From assembly GCA_043818215.1 (NCBI GenBank), contig JBDRGC010000020.1:1-15596 (forward strand): a stretch of 15,596 nt of DNA. The letters run 5' to 3'. This document shows, piece after piece, positions 1 through 7,059 of this stretch (the stretch's first letter is position 1; each line of letters begins with the position of its first letter). Source of the stretch: JBDRGC01 sp043818215 (GTDB lineage: Bacteria > Chloroflexota > Anaerolineae > Anaerolineales > UBA11858). Below the pieces are notes generated by a model that was not told where the DNA came from, made no database searches, and saw nothing but the letters and a program-made list of their open reading frames with translations. Position numbers and translations under genes: made by a program.

Positions 1-348
1 CCCCAACCTTGGGGGGGGACATGCTCCCCGGCCCCAACTTTGGCGGGATGACTCCCCCAGTATTGGGGGCTAGGGGGCGTGGTGCGTGAAGCGTCCCGGA
101 ACGCCCCCCTAACCCCCCAACCTTGGGGGGGAACATGCTCCCCGGCCCCAACTTTGGCGGGATGACTCCCCCAGTATTGGGGGCTAGGGGGCGTGGTGCG
201 TGAAACGTCCCGGAACGCCCCCCTAACCCCCCAACCTTGGGGGGGAACATGCTCCCCGGCCCCAACTTTGGTGGGATGACTCCCCCAGTATTGGGGGCTA
301 GGGGGCGTGGTGCGTGAAACGTCCCGGAACGCCCCCCTAACCCCCCAA
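1..348. repeat. 114-bp tandem repeat, about three copies
   Basis: The segment CCTTGGGGGG recurs at 7, 121 and 235, giving a strict 114-bp period, and copies differ by only a few bases. Each unit holds C-runs facing G-runs, for example CCCCCAGTATTGGGGG, so it can fold into several GC-rich hairpins. The array begins inside a unit at the window edge, so it probably continues to the left. A degenerate piece of the same unit is seen again near 2166-2194. No coding potential is apparent. Confidence 0.9.
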
Positions 349-350
349 TG

Positions 351-575
351 TAGTTGCTCAAATTCTTGGTGGTCAAGCGGCGATAGAACTGCATTATTAT
401 GCCCTTTGGGTATGCACTTGAAAAGTGCATCATTTGAATTATGCAGGGGGGAATGAAATGATAAATGGTAAATGGTGAATGGTAAATTGTAAATGAGGTG
501 CAGACAGCGCAGCCAGCGCAGCCAGCATTTACCATTTATAATTCACCATTTACCATTTACAATTTGGTTTTGTTT
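351..575 (-). repeat. Composite palindromic repeat, inverted copy (R0)
   Basis: This is the inverted counterpart of the repeats at 1924-2106 and 2252-2550. Positions 351-472 match the reverse complement of about 2392-2550. It contains the palindromes GCACTTGAAAAGTGC and GCCCTTTGGG, then five 7-bp units (AAATGGT, AAATGGT, GAATGGT, AAATTGT, AAATGAG) at 463-497. A GC-rich spacer follows, and then the complementary ATTTACC-type arm at about 526-565, so the whole can form a long hairpin. No gene is seen in 349-634 apart from this element. Confidence 0.8.
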
Positions 576-634
576 GTGCGGAATTCATAAGACGCACAAT
601 ATTCCCTTTCGGTGGCCGTGAGGCGCAAATTGCT

Positions 635-1489
635 GTGGATCAACACACTTTAGAAACCAATTTAGCCGGCTTGCCCCTGGGTCGGATTCGTTTTTATGAT
701 AATGTTGGCTCGACCAACGATATCGCCTCGGACTGGGCCGATGAGGGCGCTCCCGATCTCTCGTTGGTGCTGGCCAACGGGCAAACTGCGGGGCGTGGCC
801 GGGCTGGGCGGAAATGGTTCACCCAACCGGGAGCGAGCCTGGCATTCAGCTTGATCTTGAGGCCTCCCATATCGAAAACCCCACCCCCGCATCCTTCCAC
901 GAAAAGTCCTGTAGACTATTCAAGTATCATCCCCAGGTTGTCAGGGTTGGGGGCGCTGGGTGTGAGCCGGGCACTACGAAAGCATTACTCGTTGCCAGCA
1001 CAAATCAAGTGGCCCAACGATGTGCTGGTGAAACAGCGCAAACTGGCCGGGGTTTTGGCTGAGGCACACTGGACGGGCAATCAATTGTCGGCAGCGATAC
1101 TGGGGATCGGCATCAATATTGCAGCCTCATCTGTGCCGCTGGACGATGTTTTGGCCTTCCCCGCTACCAGCGTAGAGAGCGCACTTGGCTGTTCCGTAGA
1201 CCGGTTGTCGCTGCTGCGCTCCGTAATATCCGAGGTGATTTCCTGTCGCTCGCTTTTGGCCGCGCCTGAATTCATCCAGGCGTGGGAGGCGGATTTAGCC
1301 TTTCGGGGTGAGCAGGTGCAGATTGTCTCGTCGGGTGGGCAGGGTGAGGCAACTCATCTTGTACACGAGGGGTACATTGCGGGCTTGGATTCCGACGGCT
1401 CACTAAAATTGCGCCTACTTTCGGGGGAGGAGGCCACTGTGCGGCTTGGCGAAATCCGCCTCCGCCTGGTTGACAGTTCGCCAAAATAG
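635..1489 (+). CDS. birA: Biotin--[acetyl-CoA-carboxylase] ligase, single-domain BirA type
   Basis: This enzyme would activate biotin with ATP to biotinyl-5'-AMP and attach it to a lysine of biotin carboxyl carrier domains in the cytoplasm. Residues 53-61 read GRGRAGRKW, the biotinyl-AMP loop of the family. KWPNDV lies at 125-130, and RKLAGVL includes Lys136, which matches the catalytic lysine of E. coli BirA. The last 50 or so residues resemble the small C-terminal beta domain (GEEATVRLGEIRL). At 284 residues it lacks the N-terminal winged helix of the bifunctional E. coli protein, so it should not be a repressor. The start is GTG at 635; no other in-frame start is found back to 569, and the ribosome site (GTGAGG) is weak. 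It lies between inverted repeat copies, with a G-rich spacer downstream. Confidence 0.93.
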   Translation: MDQHTLETNLAGLPLGRIRFYDNVGSTNDIASDWADEGAPDLSLVLANGQTAGRGRAGRKWFTQPGASLAFSLILRPPISKTPPPHPSTKSPVDYSSIIPRLSGLGALGVSRALRKHYSLPAQIKWPNDVLVKQRKLAGVLAEAHWTGNQLSAAILGIGINIAASSVPLDDVLAFPATSVESALGCSVDRLSLLRSVISEVISCRSLLAAPEFIQAWEADLAFRGEQVQIVSSGGQGEATHLVHEGYIAGLDSDGSLKLRLLSGEEATVRLGEIRLRLVDSSPK

Positions 1490-1500
1490 GCTAAACTTAC

Positions 1501-1571
1501 GAGGGGGCTGAGTGGCTGGGGAGGGGGGGGTCTGGGGGGCTGGGGAGCGGGGGGGCTGGGGAGCGGGGGGC
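1501..1571 (+). other. G-run tract, possible G-quadruplex
   Basis: The spacer after birA is almost only G with CT or AGC interruptions. It has many runs of four or more G and the unit GGGGCTGGGGAGC repeated. It is on the coding strand, so the transcript of birA or of any read-through would carry it. This is a sequence observation; folding is inferred. Confidence 0.6.
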
Positions 1572-1609
1572 ATACCTGAGATGATACGAAAATAATACTA
1601 TTATCTGAT

Positions 1610-1615
1610 AGGAGG
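1610..1615 (+). promoter_or_regulatory. Strong Shine-Dalgarno site
   Basis: AGGAGG ends six bases before ATG 1622. It fixes that ATG as the start, rather than the in-frame TTG at 1616, which is directly adjacent to the site. Confidence 0.85.
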
Positions 1616-1621
1616 TTGACA

Positions 1622-1843
1622 ATGCTAGATGACCTGCGTGAACAAGCCGGTAATATGGATTTCTTAACCGACGATGAAGAATCTTATGATTACAATGAGA
1701 TACTAACGGCAAGACCGACGCTCTTTATGGGAATGACGCCGGTGCAGCGATTTGTCATTGCTGTATTATTAATGCTGATGACCTGCCTTTTGAGTATATT
1801 CTGCCTGCTGGTGACAGAAAAAATAGCCCTCCCTTTTTTTTAG
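1622..1843 (+). CDS. Small single-span membrane protein, function unknown
   Basis: The product is 73 residues and I do not recognise its family. The first 27 or so residues are acidic (DDEESYDYNE), followed by a short stretch ending in TPVQRF. One hydrophobic helix then covers about residues 41-64 (VIAVLLMLMTCLLSIFCLLV), with a short tail TEKIALPFF. By the positive-inside rule the Arg before the helix suggests a cytoplasmic N-terminus, but the evidence is thin. The ATG is supported by a perfect AGGAGG with ideal spacing, a strong sign that the gene is real. The G of the TAG stop is the first base of a heptamer array (1843-1898), so the array may have eroded the original 3' end. It follows birA at 132 bases, and co-transcription is uncertain. 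Confidence 0.7.
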   Translation: MLDDLREQAGNMDFLTDDEESYDYNEILTARPTLFMGMTPVQRFVIAVLLMLMTCLLSIFCLLVTEKIALPFF

Positions 1844-1898
1844 ACCGGCGACGGATGACCGGCGACCGCAGACCGATGACTGCTGACCACCGACCGCT
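1843..1898 (+). repeat. Heptamer array, GACCGNN family
   Basis: Eight consecutive 7-bp units can be read: GACCGGC, GACGGAT, GACCGGC, GACCGCA, GACCGAT, GACTGCT, GACCACC, GACCGCT. The same family occurs in inverted orientation at 2569-2603. Confidence 0.85.
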
Positions 1899-1923
1899 AT
1901 AACTTTCCCAGTGGTTGCTCAAA

Positions 1924-2106
1924 GTGTTAGTGGTTCATTGCATCCCCAAGGATGCGTACCCAACAACAAAACCGAATGGTAAATGGTAAATTATAAATGG
2001 TAAATGATTGTGGCACTGTCTGCACTTCATTTACAATTTACCATTCACCATTTACCATTTAAACTTTCATTCCTCCCTGCATAATTCATAGGACGCCCTT
2101 TGGGGG
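1924..2106 (+). repeat. Composite palindromic repeat, direct copy 1 (R1)
   Basis: This is nearly identical to 2252-2434, shifted by 328 bp. In order it contains the hairpin GCATCCCCAAGGATGC, AACAACAAAACCG, an AAATGGT-type heptamer arm, a short spacer with CTGTCTGCACTTC, the complementary arm, and CATTCCTCCCTGCATAATTCA leading to GCCCTTTGG. Confidence 0.88.
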
Positions 2107-2165
2107 GCAAAAAAGCATTTATGGGAATAACTGCATCTCCCCTTACTTTTGAAGAGAATACTTTC

Positions 2166-2229
2166 TCCCCCAGAATTGGGGGCCGGGGGGCGTGTGCCAG
2201 GTGGCGGGTGCCGGGGTGCCAGGTGCCGG
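2166..2229 (+). repeat. Fragment of 114-bp repeat plus GTGCCRG heptamers
   Basis: Positions 2166-2194 (CCCCCAGAATTGGGGG, then a G-run and CGTG) match part of the 114-bp unit at the left edge. From 2194 follow GTGCCAG, GTGGCGG, GTGCCGG, one extra G, GTGCCAG and GTGCCGG, a third heptamer family. Confidence 0.75.
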
Positions 2230-2251
2230 GGGCTGAACGGTTACGGCAAAA

Positions 2252-2550
2252 ATGTTAGTGGTGAATTGCATCCCCAAGGATGCGTACCCAACAACAAAAC
2301 CGAATTGTAAATGGTAAATTATAAATGGTAAATGATTGTGGCGCTGTCTGCACTTCATTTACAATTTACCATTCACCATTTACAATTTACCATTTCATTC
2401 CCCCCTGAATAATTCAAATGACGCCCTTTGGGCATATCATGCCCTTTGGGTATATCATGCCCTTTGGGTATATCATGCCCTTTGGGTATGTACTTTATAA
2501 AGTGCATTGCAGTTCTATCGACGTTTGACCACCAAGATTTTGAACAACTA
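2252..2550 (+). repeat. Composite palindromic repeat, direct copy 2 (R2), and right arm of the outer inverted repeat
   Basis: Positions 2252-2434 repeat 1924-2106. Positions about 2392-2550 are the reverse complement of 351-472, including GCAGTTCTATCG and TTGACCACCAAGA. Compared with the left copy, the internal palindromic modules are rearranged and one is amplified to four copies. Confidence 0.85.
2423..2494 (+). repeat. 18-bp tandem repeat, four copies
   Basis: The unit GCCCTTTGGGTATATCAT begins at 2423, 2441, 2459 and 2477. The first copy has GGGCAT and the last ends GTACT. A single version of the unit is present in the R0 element, so this is local amplification. Confidence 0.92.
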
Positions 2551-2568
2551 CCTTTACCATATATTCTC

Positions 2569-2603
2569 GGCGGTCGGCCGTCGGAGGTCGGCGGTCAGCC
2601 CTC
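2569..2603 (-). repeat. Heptamer array, GACCGNN family, inverted
   Basis: Five 7-bp units (GGCGGTC, GGCCGTC, GGAGGTC, GGCGGTC, AGCCCTC) end one base before the gyrA stop codon. On the minus strand they read as GACCGCC-type units and would be the first sequence transcribed after gyrA. No ordinary hairpin-plus-U-tract terminator was seen here. Confidence 0.8.
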
Positions 2604-2604
2604 G

Positions 2605-5079
2605 TTATTCATCTTCAACAGCGCCGACTCTGCGCAAGTCAGCGGCGGAAATACGAGCCAGAGCGGCGACAGTATCTCCCTCTTTCATGCCCATCACCTG
2701 TACTCCGCTGGTTGCCCGGCCAAACTGGGCAATGGTATCCGCTTGGGTCCGCAAAACGATTCCGTTTGCCGAGATCAAAGTGATCGAATCTTCGGTTGGC
2801 TGCACGACGCGGGCGACAGCAATCGTTCCAATTCGATGAATAGCCTGCTTGTCCAGAGTCAGGTTTCCCATCGTGGCGCGTCCCCTGGGGGTATACTCAT
2901 CTAAAGGAGTACGCTTGCCATAACCTTTAGTTGTTACTACCAGCAAGTCTCCCCCTGGCTCCACTACCTCCATGCCGATGACTGTATCGTTTGCCCGCAG
3001 GCTGATGCCCCGCACCCCTGCGGCCGGGCGTCCCATCGAGCGGACTTCGCTCTCAGAGAAGCGCAGAGCCTGCCCGCGTTCGGTCACAATAAGAATCTCA
3101 TCGTTGCCGCTAGTGAGACGCACCCAACCCAATTCGTCATCCTCGGCGAGGCCGATAGCGATCAATCCAGACGGACGCACCGAAGCAAACTCCGAGAGCG
3201 CCACGCGCTTGATACGTCCCCGGCGCGTTACCATTGTGCAGTATGCCGCGGCATCGAAATCGGGGACGGGAACGGCCGCGGTGATGGTCTCACCGGGGTC
3301 ACTGGACAAAATATTGACAATAGGGATGCCCCGGGCCGTGCGTCCAGCATCAGGAATCTGATAGGTTTTTTCGGAGTAAACTTTACCGCGGTCAGAGAAG
3401 AACAGGATGGTGTCCAGGGTGCGGGCGGGGATAAGCATCAAGATTTCATCTTCGTCGCGGGTGGTGTGTCCTTTCACTCCGCGGCCTCCCCGCCGCTGGG
3501 CACGGTATGTTTTAGCAAAGACGCGCTTGATATAACCGCGATCGGTGATGCTGATCAGTACAGCCTCGTCCGCCACCAGGTCTTCATCGCTGAGATCGCC
3601 GCTGGCTCCGGCGGCAATCCGGGTGCGGCGTTCATCACCAAATTTCTCGGCAATATCTTGCAAATCTTCTTTGATCATCACCAGTAATTTTTTAGGGTGG
3701 GCCAGCAGATCTTCAAGGGAGGCCATACGATCTGCCAACTCCTGGTGCTCATCCTCTATTTTCTGCTGCTCTAAAGCAGCCAGACGGCGCAATTGCATAT
3801 CGAGGATAGCTTGAGCTTGTGTATCGCTGAGGTCAAAGCTGGCTATAAGCCGCTCTTTGGCAATGTCTGCATTTGGCGATTGGCGGATGGTTCGAATGAC
3901 CTCATCCAGATTCGCCAGCGCGATGAGCAAGCCTTTTAGAATATGGGCGCGGGCGCGGGCCTTTTCCAATTCGAATTGAGTGCGCCGGGTGAGCACGTCC
4001 AGGCGATGCTCGATGTAGAGGTACAGGGCACGTTTAATCGAGAGCAAGCGCGGTTCCCCGTTGACCAGAGCAAGCAACTGGACGCCAAAAGTGGATTGCA
4101 GAAGCGTGTATTTGTAAAGCTGATTGAGAACCTTGCGGGGCTGAGTCCCCCGTTTAAGTTCGATGACGATGCTCATACCGCTGCGGTCTGATTCATCCCG
4201 CAAATCAGAAATGGCGCCGATCTTGCCGCTGCGGGCCAGGCTGGCGATGCGCTCGATGAGAGTGGTCTTGTTGAGTTGGAAAGGAATCTCGGTGATCACA
4301 ATGCGGTAGCGGTCCTGCTTCGTCTCCTCGATATGGGCCAGGCCCCGCAACACTATCCGGCCCCGCCCGGTGCTGTAGGCCTGACGTATGCCTTCACTTC
4401 CGACTATTATCCCTCCGGTGGGGAAGTCAGGGCCGGGGATGAATTTCAGCAGGTCCTCAATACTAACATCGTCCAAATTGTCGTAGTGTTCGATCATGTA
4501 AGTCAGGGCAGCTACCAACTCGCCCAGGTTGTGAGGCGGAATATTGGTCGCCATCCCTACCGCAATCCCAGATGAGCCATTCAACAGCAGATTGGGCAAA
4601 CGGGAAGGTAACACCGATGGTTCTTGCAGCGAGCCATCGAAATTGTCCACGAAATCGACCGTATCTTTGCCAATATCGGTCAGCATTTCTTCGGCCATAC
4701 GCCCCATCCGGGCTTCGGTGTAGCGCATGGCCGCGGGGGAATCGCCATCAATGGAGCCAAAGTTGCCCTGTCCATCCACCAGGGGATAGCGCAAAGAAAA
4801 ATCTTGTGCCATACGAGCCATGGCATCGTAAACCGCGGTGTCCCCATGCGGGTGGTATTTGCCCAGCACCTCACCCACAATACGAGCTGATTTCTTGAAA
4901 GAGCCGGTAGCCCGAATGCCCATATCGTACATGGCGTAAAGGATGCGGCGATGAACGGGTTTCAGGCCATCACGCACATTTGGCAAAGCGCGCGCTACGA
5001 TCACGCTCATAGCGTAATCGAGATAAGCGGAACGCATTTGATCGTCAATGTCTACAGATTGAATTTCACCGATTTCCAT
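2605..5079 (-). CDS. gyrA: DNA gyrase subunit A
   Basis: This is the breakage-reunion subunit of the type IIA topoisomerase that introduces negative supercoils with GyrB. From ATG 5079 the protein is 824 residues, close to the family norm. The catalytic tyrosine is Tyr120 in AAMRYTEARM. The quinolone-determining stretch HPHGDTAVYD (76-85) has Thr81 and Asp85 at the E. coli Ser83 and Asp87 positions. The GyrA box QRRGGRG at 528-534 separates it from ParC, and beta-pinwheel repeats follow, ending in a short acidic tail. ATG 5079 is chosen because AAAGGA lies nine bases upstream and a TATAAT lies at 5156-5151. A longer reading frame back to 5151 would begin inside the promoter. The gene is divergent from the 5514 operon across a heptamer array. 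Confidence 0.98.
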   Translation of the reverse strand: MEIGEIQSVDIDDQMRSAYLDYAMSVIVARALPNVRDGLKPVHRRILYAMYDMGIRATGSFKKSARIVGEVLGKYHPHGDTAVYDAMARMAQDFSLRYPLVDGQGNFGSIDGDSPAAMRYTEARMGRMAEEMLTDIGKDTVDFVDNFDGSLQEPSVLPSRLPNLLLNGSSGIAVGMATNIPPHNLGELVAALTYMIEHYDNLDDVSIEDLLKFIPGPDFPTGGIIVGSEGIRQAYSTGRGRIVLRGLAHIEETKQDRYRIVITEIPFQLNKTTLIERIASLARSGKIGAISDLRDESDRSGMSIVIELKRGTQPRKVLNQLYKYTLLQSTFGVQLLALVNGEPRLLSIKRALYLYIEHRLDVLTRRTQFELEKARARAHILKGLLIALANLDEVIRTIRQSPNADIAKERLIASFDLSDTQAQAILDMQLRRLAALEQQKIEDEHQELADRMASLEDLLAHPKKLLVMIKEDLQDIAEKFGDERRTRIAAGASGDLSDEDLVADEAVLISITDRGYIKRVFAKTYRAQRRGGRGVKGHTTRDEDEILMLIPARTLDTILFFSDRGKVYSEKTYQIPDAGRTARGIPIVNILSSDPGETITAAVPVPDFDAAAYCTMVTRRGRIKRVALSEFASVRPSGLIAIGLAEDDELGWVRLTSGNDEILIVTERGQALRFSESEVRSMGRPAAGVRGISLRANDTVIGMEVVEPGGDLLVVTTKGYGKRTPLDEYTPRGRATMGNLTLDKQAIHRIGTIAVARVVQPTEDSITLISANGIVLRTQADTIAQFGRATSGVQVMGMKEGDTVAALARISAADLRRVGAVEDE

Positions 5080-5150
5080 ATAAAGTTGTCCTTTAATTTG
5101 GGCGACAAACATAAAAAAGGTGTATCCGCCATCTCGCGGACACACGCTCA

Positions 5151-5156
5151 ATTATA
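5151..5156 (-). promoter_or_regulatory. gyrA -10 element
   Basis: A perfect TATAAT on the minus strand predicts a transcript start near 5144 and a leader of about 65 bases containing the AAAGGA site. No good -35 is seen; its expected place (about 5174-5179) lies in the first units of the heptamer array. Confidence 0.6.
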
Positions 5157-5166
5157 CCTCGGAAAA

Positions 5167-5467
5167 TAGAGGGTAGAGGGCAGAGGGCAGAGGGCAGAGG
5201 GCAGAGGGCAGAGGACAGAGGACAGAGGACAGAGGACAGAGGGCAGAGGACAGAGGACAGAGGACAGAGGACAGAGGACAGAGGGCAGAGGACAGAGGAC
5301 AGAGGACAGAGGACAGAGGGCAGAGGACAGAGGACAGAGGACAGAGGGCAGAGGGCAGACTGCCCTCTACCCTCTAACCTCTAACCTCTGCCCTCTACCC
5401 TCTGCCCTCTACCCTCTGCCCTCTGTCCTCTGTCCTCTGTCCTCTGCCCTCTGCCCTCTGCCCTCTG
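5167..5467. repeat. Long heptamer hairpin array, AGAGGRC family
   Basis: The left arm (5167-5360) is about 27 units of AGAGGAC or AGAGGGC. At the centre, GGGCAG-A-CTGCCC, the strand switches, and the right arm (5360-5467) is about 15 complementary units of the type CCTCTGT or CCTCTGC. The whole right arm can pair with the left, giving a possible cruciform with more than 100 base pairs. It fills the space between the gyrA -10 and the promoter of the divergent operon. No gene is present in 5080-5513. Confidence 0.93.
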
Positions 5468-5499
5468 CAAAGTCTCGTCACTTTTCTGGCCAGTCGTGC

Positions 5500-5505
5500 T
5501 ACAAT
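5500..5505 (+). promoter_or_regulatory. -10 element of the hydrolase/flavoprotein/radical SAM operon
   Basis: TACAAT lies eight bases before ATG 5514, so the predicted transcript start falls within about two bases of the start codon, leaving almost no leader. A convincing -35 was not found. No Shine-Dalgarno sequence is visible. Confidence 0.5.
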
Positions 5506-5513
5506 TTGGGCCA

Positions 5514-6179
5514 ATGAAGCAGCCATATTTCACCCCCAAAACCATCCAGCAAAAATCGACAGATATGCTAAACAAGATGGCACGTTTCCGGCCTCGGCGC
5601 AGCTTCGCGCTTGTGCCTCGCCATTCAGCGCTGATCATTTTGGATATGCAGAAATATTTTTTGGATGCCTCGTCTCACGCGTATGTATCTAACGCACAGG
5701 CGATTATCCCCGGCATCCGCGCATTGATCGAAGTTTACTCTGAGTATCACTTGCCGATCATCTTCACTCAACACGTGAACACGATCCATGATGCAGGCAT
5801 GTTGGCAAAGTGGTGGCGGGACTTGATCACCGAGAAAGATCCGCTCAGCGAGATCACAGACGAACTCGATACCTCCACCGGCACGCGGCTGCGAAAGAGT
5901 CAGTACGATGCTTTCTACCACACCAAATTGGAGGATTTGCTGAGGGGCCGGCATGTAACCCAGGTGGTGATCTGCGGCGTGATGACACACCTGTGCTGCG
6001 AGACCACCGCCCGCTCCGCCTTCGTCCACGGCTTCGAAGTGTTCTTCACCATCGACGGTACGGCCACCTACAATGAAGATTTCCATTTGGCGACCCTGAC
6101 AAATCTCTCCCATGGGTTCGCCGTGCCGGTTTTGGTGGAGGAAGTCTTGGCTGTGTTTCAGGGCGATGATGCAGACTAA
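5514..6179 (+). CDS. Isochorismatase-fold cysteine hydrolase
   Basis: The product is 221 residues with the alpha/beta fold of the nicotinamidase/isochorismatase superfamily, whose members cleave amides or related C-N and ether bonds. The catalytic triad can be read: Asp44 in LIILDMQ, Lys128 in LRKSQYDAF, and Cys161 in GVMTHLCCETTAR. Having the cysteine argues for an amidohydrolase rather than a true isochorismatase such as EntB. The 39-residue extension before the core is basic and shows no signal peptide, so it is cytoplasmic. The start is ATG 5514, preferred over GTG 5496 because the latter lies before the TACAAT element. It is the first gene of a three-gene operon and overlaps the next by 14 bases. 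The substrate is unknown. Confidence 0.88.
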   Translation: MKQPYFTPKTIQQKSTDMLNKMARFRPRRSFALVPRHSALIILDMQKYFLDASSHAYVSNAQAIIPGIRALIEVYSEYHLPIIFTQHVNTIHDAGMLAKWWRDLITEKDPLSEITDELDTSTGTRLRKSQYDAFYHTKLEDLLRGRHVTQVVICGVMTHLCCETTARSAFVHGFEVFFTIDGTATYNEDFHLATLTNLSHGFAVPVLVEEVLAVFQGDDAD

Positions 6180-7059
6180 CCTTGTGACCATCATCGGGGC
6201 CGGGCCAGCGGGTTTAGCAGCCGCTATCCAACTGCGGCGTTTTGGGATCACACCCCTGGTGCTGGAAGGCGATGAGATTGGGGGGCTGCTGCGTAGCGCC
6301 AATTTGGTAGAGAATTACCCCGGGTTTCCAGGCGGGATTTCAGGGTTGGATCTGATCCGTTTGTTCGAGCGGCAGGCCAGAGACATCTCCGTCCGGGTGG
6401 ATTTCGACCTTGTACTAAACCTGGATTTCGAGGGTAGCACGTTCCTGGTCGAAACCGAGAACGCGGTGTATCATTCGCAGATTGTTGTAGTTGCATCTGG
6501 CACTAAGCCCCGGCAGTTCACGGATTTCGAGATTCCCGCCGAGGCCAGGGATAAAGTATTCTACGAGGTGTACCCATTGCTAAATGTTTCTGGCAAGCGG
6601 GTCGCCATCGTTGGCGCGGGCGATGCGGCTTTTGACTATGCTTTGAATCTCGCTAAACGTAATGATGTGGTGATCCTCAATCGCGGGGAGACTCTCAAGT
6701 GCCTCCCACTCCTCTGGAAACGGAGTCAGCTTGCATGTCGGATCGAATACTTCCACAACACGGAGATCTCCAAAATCGAGATCACGCCCCACGGTCGCCT
6801 CGTCCTCGAATGTGTCAGCCCGGCAGGCAGCTCCCATTTCGATGTCCACTACCTGATCGGCGCGCTTGGCCGCCTCCCGCAAATGGATTTTTTATCTGCG
6901 CAGCTTCGCGAGCGAGCATCTGAATTGGAAGAAAGGGGACTGCTTTATTTTATTGGTGATGTGAAAAACGGAATTTTTCGCCAGACTTCGATTGCTGTTG
7001 GAGATGGCATCCGGGCAGCCATGCAAATCTACATGCAAGCCAAGGAGAATAATTTATGA
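6166..7059 (+). CDS. Thioredoxin-reductase-like FAD/NAD(P)-dependent oxidoreductase without CxxC
   Basis: This flavoprotein of 297 residues has two Rossmann sites. The FAD site is GAGPAGLAA at 11-19, the pyridine nucleotide site is GAGDAA at 150-155, and a family-typical FAD end motif GDVKNGIFRQTSIAVGDG is present near the C-terminus. In thioredoxin reductase a CxxC lies just before the second Rossmann motif; here that stretch reads FYEVYPLLNVSGKRV and has no cysteine, so it cannot reduce thioredoxin in the usual way. It could be a ferredoxin/flavodoxin-NADP reductase-like enzyme that passes electrons to a partner. The start is ATG 6166 or 6169, inside the end of the hydrolase gene, which implies translational coupling. 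The adjacent radical SAM gene, overlapping by ATGA, is a plausible electron recipient (inference). Confidence 0.88.
   Translation: MMQTNLVTIIGAGPAGLAAAIQLRRFGITPLVLEGDEIGGLLRSANLVENYPGFPGGISGLDLIRLFERQARDISVRVDFDLVLNLDFEGSTFLVETENAVYHSQIVVVASGTKPRQFTDFEIPAEARDKVFYEVYPLLNVSGKRVAIVGAGDAAFDYALNLAKRNDVVILNRGETLKCLPLLWKRSQLACRIEYFHNTEISKIEITPHGRLVLECVSPAGSSHFDVHYLIGALGRLPQMDFLSAQLRERASELEERGLLYFIGDVKNGIFRQTSIAVGDGIRAAMQIYMQAKENNL

Noticed and set aside
1..348. CRISPR-like array
   Set aside because: The 114-bp units are repeated throughout with no unique spacers.
2423..2494. CRISPR-like or iteron origin
   Set aside because: The 18-bp units are contiguous without spacers, and there is no replication gene nearby.
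2428..2904. Plus-strand frame of 158 codons over the 18-bp repeats
   Set aside because: Its N-terminus is only the translated repeat and the rest is antisense to gyrA.
5080..5151. N-terminal extension of GyrA
   Set aside because: It would begin within the TATAAT element; AAAGGA and the family's usual start favour 5079.
5381..5638. Minus-strand frame of 85 codons rich in RAEGRGQ
   Set aside because: It is translation of the heptamer array.
5625..6302. Minus-strand frame of 225 codons
   Set aside because: It is antisense to the hydrolase and flavoprotein genes, which have clear catalytic motifs; no motif or ribosome site supports it.
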